A stretch of 8,171 nt of DNA, taken from the NCBI GenBank assembly GCA_021157505.1, contig JAGGWI010000132.1, positions 1-8,171 of the forward strand. Reading direction: 5' to 3'. The notes below the pieces were generated by a model. The model was not told the DNA's origin. It saw only the letters and a list, made by a program, of their open reading frames with translations, and did not search any database. Position numbers and translations under genes: made by a program. The number at the start of each line of letters is the position of its first letter. Positions within the stretch are counted from its first letter, which is position 1. This DNA comes from Desulfuromusa sp. (GTDB lineage Bacteria; Desulfobacterota; Desulfuromonadia; Desulfuromonadales; Geopsychrobacteraceae). Of the stretch, positions 1-5,921 are shown in pieces.

Positions 1-232
1 ACCATAAATAGTTTTTTGATAGGGAAGGGGGAGGATTCGTCCTCCCCCGACCCCCTTAAAAGTCTAGTCTTTTACTAAGTTGTACTTTATCGCTAATGTG
101 TCATGTTCAGCAGGCCAGAATCTTGGCCTCTGGTAAGGCGCATGCAGTACAGCAACACCGCCAGATTTCAAAAGGCTGGAGTTGCTGAGAAATGATATCA
201 GTCATAAGCGATTAGAGAACCAGTTTTACGGT
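1..232 (+). other. Probable 23S-5S rRNA internal spacer
   Basis: This stretch precedes the 5S rRNA and has no credible coding frame or tRNA. The first few bases could be the very end of a 23S rRNA, but too little is present to claim it. The spacer holds two clear hairpins. One is at 27-48, with nine G/C-rich pairs capped by a TTCG tetraloop. The other is at 150-187, with a 7-bp outer stem 150-156/181-187 and a 4-bp inner stem 161-164/176-179. Such structures are common in pre-rRNA spacers, where they help folding or RNase III/E processing. Placement after 23S is inferred from the usual rrn order. Confidence 0.6.
27..48 (+). other. UUCG-capped hairpin in rRNA spacer
   Basis: Bases 27-35 (GGGGGAGGA) pair perfectly with 40-48 around a TTCG loop, an exceptionally stable RNA tetraloop. 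No U-tract follows on the plus strand, so it does not look like an intrinsic terminator. Bases 25-31 can instead pair with 51-57 (CCCCCTT), which would exclude this hairpin. Confidence 0.7.
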
Positions 233-350
233 TTTCGGTGGCTATAGCGTAGGGGTCACACCTGTTCCCATCCCGAACACAGAAGTTAAGTCCTACTGCG
301 CCGATGATACTGCATGGGAGACTGTGTGGGAAAGTAGGTCGCTGCCGAAA
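233..350 (+). rRNA. rrf: 5S ribosomal RNA
   Basis: 5S rRNA is the small RNA of the large ribosomal subunit. The 118-nt length fits bacterial 5S. The ends close into the expected helix I: 233-242 (TTTCGGTGGC) pairs with 341-350 (GCTGCCGAAA), with G-U pairs inside. The internal conserved block CCCATCCCGAACACAGAAGT at 268-287 is the loop B/C region found in nearly all bacterial 5S genes, and GGGAGACTGTGTGGGAAAGT matches the helix IV/V arm. It is the last gene of an rRNA operon that enters from the left and is followed eight bases later by a terminator. The exact ends are set from helix I and may differ by a base or two. Confidence 0.96.
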
Positions 351-357
351 TTAATTG

Positions 358-396
358 AAAACCCCCATCCTCATTAAGTTGAGGATGGGGGTTTTT
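358..396. terminator. Bidirectional intrinsic terminator, rrn / ntrYX
   Basis: Bases 362-373 pair perfectly with 380-391 (12 bp, very G/C-rich) around a 6-nt loop. The stem is flanked by AAAA at 358-361 and TTTTT at 392-396, so each strand sees a hairpin followed by a U-tract. On the plus strand it ends the rRNA operon just after 5S. On the minus strand it ends the ntrY-ntrX operon, whose stop codon lies about 27 bp away. Confidence 0.93.
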
Positions 397-422
397 GTTG
401 TTATAGATTGAAAGTTGAGTTT

Positions 423-1787
423 TTATTCTGATTCTATTTGGTATGTCTTTATCTTTCTGTGCAGATTAGAGCGCTCCAGCCCAATTTCCTCAGCAGTCCT
501 GGAAACATTCCAGTTATTTTTCCGCAATTTTTCCAGCAGGAATTGTTTTTCAAATATCTCCTTTGCTTCACGATATGAGTCGGGTAGATCTACGGTGTCT
601 AGGCCTTGGAGTTCATTTCCTTTTCTGTGCTGGTTAATCCCATGGGGTAGATCCGAGAGATTAATAAGCTGTCCTGGGGTCATGATAACCAATCTCTCGA
701 TTAAATTCTTCAGTTCTCTGACGTTTCCTGGCCAGTTGTAAGCTAACAACAAATTCAACGCATCTTTGGAGATCGATTTTATTTCGCGACTCTCTTTGCC
801 ACAAAAAAACTGCAAGAAGTGTTTACAGAGTCGGGGAATATCATCCTTGCGATTGCGTAATGGTGGAACCGAGAAAGGGAGAACATTAAGGCGAAAATAC
901 AGATCTTCCCTGAAGTTTCCTGTTTTTATTTCTTTGGGGAGATCTTTGTTGGTTGCTGCAATCACTCGAACATCAACATTAATCGTTTTATTTCCACCAA
1001 CCCGGTCGAATTTATGCTCCTGTAATATACGTAAAATCTTGGCCTGAGTTTTTAAACTCATATCACCGATTTCATCAAGAAAAAGTGTCCCGCCATTTGC
1101 TTGATCAAATTTTCCTTTGCGTGCCACCGTAGCACCGGTAAATGACCCTTTTTCATGACCAAAAAGCTCGGATTCAATAAGTTCTTCGGGAATAGCTGCA
1201 CAGTTGACTTCAATGAAGGGTTTATCTGAACGGTTTGATTGGCGATGAATTGCCCGGGCAACCAACTCTTTTCCTGTGCCATTTTCTCCAGAAATGAGTA
1301 CCCATCCAGAGCTTGGTGCCGCCAGTTTAATCTGTTGCTTCAACCGGTCTATTACTTGGCTGTTACCGATCATCTGATAATCACGACCAATCTTTTCTTT
1401 CAGAGCCTTGTTTTCAGCAACCAATTGACCAATTTTCATGGCATTTTTAATTGCCAGTAAAACCTTTTCAATAGAGAGGGGCTTCTCGATAAAATCGAAA
1501 GCACCGAGGCGGGTTGCTTTGACGGCTGTTTCAATGGAACCATGACCACTCATCATGACGACTAACTGATTGGGTCGTATCTTTTTAATTTTTTTAAGTG
1601 TTTCCAGCCCATCGATACCTGGCATCCAGATATCAAGTAGAATTAAGTCTGGGTCTGCTGTCTGAATCAAAGTAAGACATTCTTCCCCTGTGGCGGCAAA
1701 AGAGGTTCGAAACCCTTCATCTTCAAGGATCCCTTTCAGACTTTGCCGGATACTATTTTCATCATCAACGATGAGAATGTTTTTCAT
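423..1787 (-). CDS. ntrX: NtrX-type sigma-54-dependent response regulator
   Basis: This 454-aa protein has the full NtrC-family layout and length. The receiver (about 1-120) has acidic pocket D8/D9, phospho-acceptor D52, S80 and K102. The central AAA+ domain (about 138-365) has Walker A GENGTGKE at 167-174, the sigma-54 contact loop GSFTGA at 214-219, Walker B ending LFLDE at 235-239, arginines R293 and R299, and sensor II NWPGNVREL at 351-359. The C-terminal Fis-type helix-turn-helix lies in the last 38 residues, and its ERSNLHRKIK stretch is characteristic of NtrX. It should activate sigma-54 RNA polymerase when phosphorylated by the kinase encoded 33 bp upstream. The start is supported by AAGGAG six bases before ATG. 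The loop has Ser where GAFTGA has Ala; the Phe and Thr that touch sigma-54 are kept. The NtrX rather than NtrC label rests on the HTH and on the NtrY-like partner. Target genes are not visible. Confidence 0.93.
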   Translation of the reverse strand: MKNILIVDDENSIRQSLKGILEDEGFRTSFAATGEECLTLIQTADPDLILLDIWMPGIDGLETLKKIKKIRPNQLVVMMSGHGSIETAVKATRLGAFDFIEKPLSIEKVLLAIKNAMKIGQLVAENKALKEKIGRDYQMIGNSQVIDRLKQQIKLAAPSSGWVLISGENGTGKELVARAIHRQSNRSDKPFIEVNCAAIPEELIESELFGHEKGSFTGATVARKGKFDQANGGTLFLDEIGDMSLKTQAKILRILQEHKFDRVGGNKTINVDVRVIAATNKDLPKEIKTGNFREDLYFRLNVLPFSVPPLRNRKDDIPRLCKHFLQFFCGKESREIKSISKDALNLLLAYNWPGNVRELKNLIERLVIMTPGQLINLSDLPHGINQHRKGNELQGLDTVDLPDSYREAKEIFEKQFLLEKLRKNNWNVSRTAEEIGLERSNLHRKIKTYQIESE

Positions 1788-1795
1788 TTAAATCT

Positions 1796-1817
1796 CCTTG
1801 TTTGTCCTTGTTTGTCC
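1796..1817. repeat. 10-bp tandem repeat at ntrY-ntrX junction
   Basis: CCTTGTTTGT occurs twice back to back (1796-1805 and 1806-1815), followed by CC, the first two bases of a third unit. On the minus strand the ntrX-proximal copy forms the AAGGAG Shine-Dalgarno sequence of ntrX; the distal copy gives AAGGAC. The repeat fills most of the 33-bp gap between the two genes. Confidence 0.85.
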
Positions 1818-1820
1818 GTG

Positions 1821-4052
1821 TTAACTGTCCGTAGCCGGGAGCTCAATAATGAAAATTGAACCATGGGGACTATTATCTCTAACACGAATATAGCCATTAT
1901 GGTCGGCAATAATGGTGGATACTATGGCTAACCCCAAACCCGTTCCGGTTTTTTTAGTTGAAAAATAGGGTTCAAATAACCTTGCCTTGTCCTCTGATGG
2001 AATACCGCAACCAGAATCAGCAACTTTGAGAGTAATAATCTGTAGCTCCTGGTTGTAAGCTGATTTGAGCCAAATTGTCCCCTCACCTGCGATTGCAGCA
2101 ATGGAATTTTCCAACAGGTTGATAATAACTCTTCGAATTTGTTCACGGTCAAATTTAGTGTCAGGAAGGTGCTGGTCCAGCAATAGCTGGAAAGTGATAT
2201 TTTTGTGTGCTTGTTTGTACAAAGCAAAACATTCACTCATCACCTCATTGAAGTTGTTTTCGCTTGGTTTAGTTGCAGGCATTCTGGCAAAATTTGAAAA
2301 TTCATTGACCAGATTTTTCAACTCATCAACTTGATTGCTGATCATTTTAGTACAATCATCAAAGACATGATCATCAGCAAAGCGAGACAGGTAACGTCGT
2401 CGCAAACGTTGTGCCGAAAGCTGGATTGGAGTCAACGGGTTCTTGATTTCATGAGCTATACGCCTGGCCACTTCTCGCCATGCTGCCATACGCTGTGCTT
2501 TATAGAGTTTAGTCAGATCATCGAAGACAATGACAGTTCCTAAGAAATTATTTTTTTTGTCGCGCAAGGTTGTCAAATTGAGCATCAGTGTATATTTCTC
2601 ATTGCCGATAGAGGTGGTTATTTGTTGACGTACCATCCCCCGTTCCGAATAAAATAATTCTTTTAACAATACCATGATTTGGGGCATGTAGCTGTCTGGA
2701 ATGACGTCACGGAAATCTTTGCCGAGCATTTTATCGGCGTTGAAGCGGAGCAGGTTTTCGGCTGATTTATTGATCGTTGTCAGATAACCTGAGCGGTCAA
2801 TAGAGATGACGCCAGCAGTTACATTGGCCAGGACTATCTCCATGTAGTCTCGGCGGCGATCCAGCTCAAGGTTTGAAGTTTTCAACTCCTGATTGGCAGT
2901 AATAACTTCGGCACGCCCCTGACGTAAATCAGCCGTCATCTTGTTGAAGGCCTTCACTAACGTTCCTATTTCGTCAGTGCTGCGAGTCTTCAGTTGAATA
3001 TCCAGATCACCAGATGCAACTTTGGTCGTTGCTATTGCCAATTCTTGAATCGGAACAGTGATTCCTCTGGCCAGATGGAAACCAAACCAGGTTGCAAGAA
3101 AAATAATAACCAGGGCAATCAGTAGTAAAACAATGACATAGCTCTGTTGTATCTGCCCCTTGATCGATTTGGTCAGCTTGTATTGTTCAACCGATGCTGA
3201 AATTTCTTTCATCTTTTTGATCAAAGAGTAGGGAACATAATAATTGACGACAACAACTCCGACAATATCGTTTGGATCCCAGTTGGATTGAACGGGAACA
3301 ATTCCGCGAATCAAATCTGCTTTTCCAACAGGAGTTATTTGCGAAAAACGGAGACCTTGAAGTCCTTCCCGCACCGGGTCAGATGTTGCCGTGGTAATTT
3401 TAATGATTGGAAGTTTGGGGTTGGCAACTCTGACTAATTCTTCATGTGTTGCTGAGAAAACTTCAACAATTCCAAGGTTATATTCCTCTTGTTTTTCTTT
3501 GATCAACTGTTTTAATCGCGCCAGGTTTTCTTCATTGAGAAGTTTACCTGCTTTGATTCGAGTACTTAACTGATCTGCATAGTAGAGAGCGTTTGCCTCT
3601 GAATTTCGATAGTATGTTTGTGCAACCTCAAGCGACTCATCAAGAGCTTTTTCCACCTGATTATTGAACCAGCTATCGATACTGTTACTGATAAAGCCTG
3701 CTGAAACAAAAAATAAGAGCATCGTCGGAACCAGCGACAACGCAATGAATGCACCAACAAGTTTGCTGCGGAGTTTAGAACCAGGAACCCCACGGCGGCG
3801 TTCAAGAATTAACTTGAAGATATTACGAAAAATGAGAAACAGAAACAGGAGTACCAGAAGTATATTCAGGTTAATAACGGCAAGGGTAATAGTGCTGTTG
3901 CTGATTTGGAGATGAGAGGTTAATTCTACCAGGCGACTTTCGAGTTGAGGAATGAAAAGAATCAGAAGAATAGCTAATAAAACCAGTATCCATTCACGCC
4001 TTCTATAGGGTGACTTTTTTTTCTGTTTTGATTCTTCTAAATCGGTTGTCAT
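1821..4052 (-). CDS. ntrY: NtrY-type membrane sensor histidine kinase
   Basis: This 743-aa protein is close to the usual NtrY length. A short basic N-terminus leads into predicted membrane segments at about 21-37, 55-79 and 97-121. A roughly 180-aa presumably periplasmic sensor region (122-302) and a fourth segment (304-325) follow. The cytoplasmic part has HAMP (about 326-380), PAS (about 403-515), HisKA with HEIKNPLTP and phospho-acceptor H534, and HATPase_c with N-box NLLENS (645-650), G1 box DSGCGIP (679-685) and G2 box GTGLGLAIV (703-711). All catalytic boxes are intact. It should autophosphorylate at H534 and pass phosphate to D52 of the downstream regulator. The two genes form one operon. 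Upstream of ATG there is AGGG with 7-nt spacing, a modest ribosome-binding site. In characterised bacteria NtrY/NtrX act in nitrogen, redox or envelope responses; the signal here cannot be told from sequence. Confidence 0.92.
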   Translation of the reverse strand: MTTDLEESKQKKKSPYRRREWILVLLAILLILFIPQLESRLVELTSHLQISNSTITLAVINLNILLVLLFLFLIFRNIFKLILERRRGVPGSKLRSKLVGAFIALSLVPTMLLFFVSAGFISNSIDSWFNNQVEKALDESLEVAQTYYRNSEANALYYADQLSTRIKAGKLLNEENLARLKQLIKEKQEEYNLGIVEVFSATHEELVRVANPKLPIIKITTATSDPVREGLQGLRFSQITPVGKADLIRGIVPVQSNWDPNDIVGVVVVNYYVPYSLIKKMKEISASVEQYKLTKSIKGQIQQSYVIVLLLIALVIIFLATWFGFHLARGITVPIQELAIATTKVASGDLDIQLKTRSTDEIGTLVKAFNKMTADLRQGRAEVITANQELKTSNLELDRRRDYMEIVLANVTAGVISIDRSGYLTTINKSAENLLRFNADKMLGKDFRDVIPDSYMPQIMVLLKELFYSERGMVRQQITTSIGNEKYTLMLNLTTLRDKKNNFLGTVIVFDDLTKLYKAQRMAAWREVARRIAHEIKNPLTPIQLSAQRLRRRYLSRFADDHVFDDCTKMISNQVDELKNLVNEFSNFARMPATKPSENNFNEVMSECFALYKQAHKNITFQLLLDQHLPDTKFDREQIRRVIINLLENSIAAIAGEGTIWLKSAYNQELQIITLKVADSGCGIPSEDKARLFEPYFSTKKTGTGLGLAIVSTIIADHNGYIRVRDNSPHGSIFIIELPATDS

Positions 4053-4090
4053 ACCTGCGCCCTATTTGAAAACTAGATAAGTAACGTAAT

Positions 4091-4119
4091 ATTCTATTGA
4101 ATGCTTCAAAACAAAACAA
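4091..4119 (-). promoter_or_regulatory. Candidate sigma-70 promoter of ntrYX
   Basis: Read on the minus strand, TTGTTT (4119-4114) is followed after exactly 17 bp by TAGAAT (4096-4091), five of six matches to the -10 consensus. The -35 is weak at three of six. Transcription would start near 4084, about 32 bp before the ntrY ATG. The AT-rich surroundings make chance matches likely. Confidence 0.4.
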
Positions 4120-4232
4120 GCATGATGGGTGAAATTGTGATTTTTTATACTATTTTGTTGCTTGATACACGTTCTTTTGGCAACAGGAGCTGCATATATT
4201 GTGTAGTTTAACCGGAAATGTTTACTGCTGAT

Positions 4233-4246
4233 ATAATCCAGATTAT
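4233..4246. promoter_or_regulatory. Small dyad, possible operator
   Basis: ATAATC (4233-4238) and GATTAT (4241-4246) are perfect inverted arms separated by CA. It lies about 180 bp upstream of the ntrY start and could bind a dimeric regulator. Nothing else supports a function, and short AT-rich dyads arise by chance. Confidence 0.2.
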
Positions 4247-4367
4247 CTGATGAGGAGGTTATTATCCACGTCCGGTAAAATTGTACTTTTGGTCTTAGAC
4301 CTACGTCGTTAAGATCTTTGGGATATGTCGCTGTTAAATGACCGATATTCGAAGTATTGCGGGTTAT

Positions 4368-5030
4368 TTACCAAGGTAGCTCATCACCGTTGCTATGCCA
4401 GAAACTTCCTGAGTTCTCAAGGTTGAGAGCTTCGATCCTTTCGGCCAATCCGGCAACAGATTCTTCCGTGGTGATCAAACCACCAAAATTGACCATCCGG
4501 GTTTTTACGAATCCCGGATGCAGTTGTGCCACCGCAATACCCTGCTCCTTCAACTCGATGGCCAGGGAGCGACCAAGGGCATTGAACGCTGCCTTAGAAG
4601 CTCGGTAGCCATAGCGACCACCGGAGTCGTTATCAGCAATGGACCCCATTCGACTGGTGATGTTGGCGATTTTACTGCCTGCTTGCAGATTGGGCAGCAG
4701 GGCTTCGCAGATTCTCAATGGTGCAAAGGCATTGATCTCCATTTGCAGGCGGAGGGAGTCAAAATTAAAGCTCCCGAGGACGTCTTCCTGCATGATCCCA
4801 GCATTATTGATCAACAAGTCGATGGTTTGCCCATCTAAAGCAGCCACCAGTTGCTCAATACTTTTTTCGCTGGTGACATCAATGTCGTCAACGACCTGCG
4901 ATGCAACCTTCTCAAGTTCGGGAGAGGTTTCGCGACAGGTCCCAGTCACATGCCAACCTTCAGTTTGGTAGTGACGCGCCAGTTCCAGACCAATTCCGCG
5001 ATTGGCACCAGTAATTACAACATGCTTCAT
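4368..5030 (-). CDS. Short-chain dehydrogenase/reductase, CsgA/sniffer-like
   Basis: This 220-aa cytoplasmic oxidoreductase belongs to the classical SDR superfamily and should reduce a carbonyl, or oxidise an alcohol, with NAD(P)H. The N-terminal Rossmann fold has the cofactor glycine motif TGANRGIG at 7-14, an acidic residue pair at D51 followed by V52, and NNAG at 75-78. Catalytic residues are N100, S126 (in NITSRMG), Y142 and K146 (YRASK). R33 just after the second strand (GTCRE) suggests a preference for NADPH. The opening and the short C-terminus resemble the sniffer carbonyl reductase / C-signal (CsgA) group, whose members are of similar size; the substrate cannot be predicted. ATG is preceded by AGGAGG at 5-nt spacing, a strong start. 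It sits alone on its strand, 315 bp upstream of ntrY and beyond the tRNA terminator, so it is probably transcribed on its own. Confidence 0.9.
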   Translation of the reverse strand: MKHVVITGANRGIGLELARHYQTEGWHVTGTCRETSPELEKVASQVVDDIDVTSEKSIEQLVAALDGQTIDLLINNAGIMQEDVLGSFNFDSLRLQMEINAFAPLRICEALLPNLQAGSKIANITSRMGSIADNDSGGRYGYRASKAAFNALGRSLAIELKEQGIAVAQLHPGFVKTRMVNFGGLITTEESVAGLAERIEALNLENSGSFWHSNGDELPW

Positions 5031-5172
5031 TGTATCCTCCTGCGCAGCAGTTGATGCTTCGCTGTATTATTTACGCTTATTTTACCATTTTATTTATATT
5101 TATGAGAAGGGTAGAGGGCGATAATATTGAAAGGTGATGAGGGGCAGAGAGTAGCCATTTAAAGAATACAAC

Positions 5173-5213
5173 AAAAACAGACACCCGCTTATGTTGGCTA
5201 AGTGTCTGTTTTT
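5173..5213 (-). terminator. Terminator of tRNA-Thr
   Basis: Bases 5173-5184 (AAAAACAGACAC) pair perfectly with 5202-5213, a 12-bp stem with a 17-nt loop. On the minus strand the stem ends in a run of five U. It starts four bases past the tRNA CCA end, so it almost certainly ends the tRNA transcript. The other strand also carries a U-run, so it may block transcription both ways. Confidence 0.85.
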
Positions 5214-5217
5214 ATTG

Positions 5218-5293
5218 TGGAGCCACCCAACGGAGTCGAACCGTTGACCTGATCATTACGAGTGAACTGCTCTACCAACTGAGCTAGGGCGGC
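5218..5293 (-). tRNA. tRNA-Thr (anticodon CGT)
   Basis: The 76-nt cloverleaf reads on the minus strand from 5293 to 5218. The acceptor stem GCCGCCC pairs with GGGTGGC (one G-U). The D-arm is GCTCAGTTGGTAGAGC. The anticodon loop CTCGTAA gives CGT, reading ACG. The variable loop is AGGTC. The T-arm is AACGG-TTCGACT-CCGTT. The discriminator is T and CCA is encoded. The anticodon stem GTTCA/TGATC has one T-T mismatch at the second pair (28-42). Threonine identity fits the anticodon. The gene has its own promoter-like sequence and terminator and is divergent from perR. Confidence 0.95.
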
Positions 5294-5306
5294 AATAAGG
5301 GTTGAA

Positions 5307-5335
5307 TTTTTACCTCAATTTGTCAAATGAGTCAA
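5307..5335 (-). promoter_or_regulatory. Promoter of tRNA-Thr
   Basis: On the minus strand TTGACT (5335-5330, five of six to consensus) is followed after 17 bp by TAAAAA (5312-5307, four of six). The predicted start lies only about six bases before the tRNA 5' end, a short leader typical of single tRNA genes. Confidence 0.55.
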
Positions 5336-5349
5336 TCATCATCATTTGA
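5323..5349. promoter_or_regulatory. Inverted repeat overlapping tRNA promoter
   Basis: TCAAATGA (5323-5330) and TCATTTGA (5342-5349) are perfect inverted arms of 8 bp with an 11-nt spacer, about 19 bp centre to centre. They flank the tRNA -35 element and lie 30 bp upstream of the perR -35. This could be a protein-binding site between the divergent promoters. There is no direct support beyond the symmetry. Confidence 0.3.
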
Positions 5350-5353
5350 TCTG
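5337..5353 (+). repeat. 17-bp copy of perR metal-site sequence
   Basis: CATCATCATTTGATCTG here is identical to 5727-5743, which lies inside perR and encodes the HHHLIC metal-binding stretch. Flanking similarity is limited to short patches such as CATTGACAA at 5377 and 5783. It may be a decayed partial duplication of the gene or a coincidence. Confidence 0.6.
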
Positions 5354-5378
5354 CCACGTAGATTTTTCTATTGGGCCA

Positions 5379-5407
5379 TTGACAAGTAAATTTATCTTGG
5401 ATATATT
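5379..5407 (+). promoter_or_regulatory. Sigma-70 promoter of perR
   Basis: A perfect -35 TTGACA (5379-5384) is followed after exactly 17 bp by TATATT (5402-5407, five of six). The predicted start is near 5414, giving a leader of roughly 34 nt. This is the best housekeeping promoter in the window. The putative PerR operator sits just downstream of the start point, where a bound repressor would block initiation or escape. Confidence 0.75.
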
Positions 5408-5409
5408 CT

Positions 5410-5431
5410 TTCCTAGGAATAATTACTATCT
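5410..5431 (+). promoter_or_regulatory. Putative PerR operator in front of perR
   Basis: Bases 5419-5429 read ATAATTACTAT, one mismatch from the 11-bp core ATAATNATTAT of the known PerR box; the outer bases match less well. The block GAATAATTACTAT (5417-5429) agrees at 11 of 13 positions with one upstream of the catalase gene. A 10-bp perfect palindrome TTCCTAGGAA (5410-5419) abuts it. The position over the predicted transcription start fits autorepression. PerR binding is inferred. Confidence 0.5.
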
Positions 5432-5447
5432 ATAGGGAATCTAAATT

Positions 5448-5882
5448 ATGAAGCTAACCATGAAGAATGAACTTGATGCTTTTGCCGAAGCTTGCCGTGA
5501 GAAAGATTTGCGTTTGACCCCACAGCGGTTAGAGATTTTTAAGGAGTTGGCACAAGCTACAGATCATCCTACGGCGGAAACACTGCATCAGCGTTTGATT
5601 CAAGGGATGCCAACCCTGTCGTTGGATACGGTTTATCGTACTTTGGGGACTTTTGCGAATCTTGGGTTAGTGAATAAAGTTGAAACCTCTGAAAGTCAGG
5701 CTTATTTTGAAGTTTCACAGGTTCAGCATCATCATTTGATCTGTCGAAAGTGTAAAGAAATTATCGATTTCCAGTGGCAATACATTGACAATGCTGCATT
5801 GCCGGAAGAGGTTAATTCCTGGGGGAAAATTGAGAGGAAAAATATTGTGGTTTATGGAACCTGCCATAAATGCCTTAATTGA
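5448..5882 (+). CDS. perR: PerR-type peroxide-sensing Fur-family repressor
   Basis: This 144-aa protein has a normal Fur-family length: an N-terminal winged helix (about 10-85, with LRLTPQR and LSLDTVYRTL) and a C-terminal metal-binding dimer domain. Aligned with Bacillus subtilis PerR at a constant offset of three, it keeps the regulatory-metal ligands H40, H94, H96 and D107, and the structural zinc cysteines C99, C102, C139 and C142. D107 matches PerR D104, the residue known to separate peroxide-sensing PerR from Fur, which has Glu there. At the position of PerR D85 it has E88, a conservative change. H40 and H94 match the two histidines that Fe-catalysed oxidation modifies in PerR. The ATG at 5448 is chosen over that at 5460 because AGGGA lies nine bases upstream, a weak site; the second ATG has none. 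It probably represses itself, katA and rbr. A Fur or Zur role is less likely. Confidence 0.85.
   Translation: MKLTMKNELDAFAEACREKDLRLTPQRLEIFKELAQATDHPTAETLHQRLIQGMPTLSLDTVYRTLGTFANLGLVNKVETSESQAYFEVSQVQHHHLICRKCKEIIDFQWQYIDNAALPEEVNSWGKIERKNIVVYGTCHKCLN
5727..5743 (+). repeat. perR-internal copy of 17-bp repeat
   Basis: This is the partner of 5337-5353, identical over 17 bp. Here it encodes the H-H-H-L-I-C region with regulatory ligands H94 and H96 and zinc ligand C99. Confidence 0.6.
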
Positions 5883-5921
5883 GGATAGTAGGTCAGCTCC
5901 TTTTTTCTACAATATAGATAA

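Larger units (their letters stand above)
4053..4367. other. Gene-free interval between SDR gene and ntrY
   Basis: No open frame with a ribosome-binding site is seen in these 315 bp. The longest short frame (ATG at 4122, 29 codons, +) lacks a Shine-Dalgarno. The interval holds the candidate ntrYX promoter (4091-4119), a dyad with 6-bp arms ATAATC/GATTAT around CA (4233-4246), and an 11-bp palindrome GGTCT-T-AGACC (4291-4301). No convincing terminator for the reductase gene is visible, so readthrough into ntrYX is possible. Confidence 0.6.

Noticed and set aside
1..10. 3' end of a 23S rRNA
   Set aside because: The bases are compatible with a 23S end, but there are far too few to support a feature.
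415..741. Plus-strand frame of 108 codons inside the ntrX gene
   Set aside because: It lies antisense to a full-length, motif-complete NtrX gene and has no domain features or ribosome-binding site.
4178..4193. Sigma-54-like -24/-12 element (TGGCA ... TGC) on the plus strand
   Set aside because: The GG-to-GC distance is one base too long for sigma-54, and no plus-strand gene follows.
4122..4211. 29-codon plus-strand frame between ntrY and the SDR gene
   Set aside because: There is no ribosome-binding site before the ATG, no domain-like composition, and its length is easily reached by chance.
5140..5160. Sigma-54-like element (TGGC ... TGC) on the minus strand upstream of the SDR gene
   Set aside because: The GG-to-GC distance is one base too short, so it does not fit the strict spacing of -24/-12 promoters.
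5881..5907. Possible terminator between perR and katA
   Set aside because: A T-run is present at 5901-5906, but the only stem is about five weak pairs with a 12-nt loop, too weak to call.
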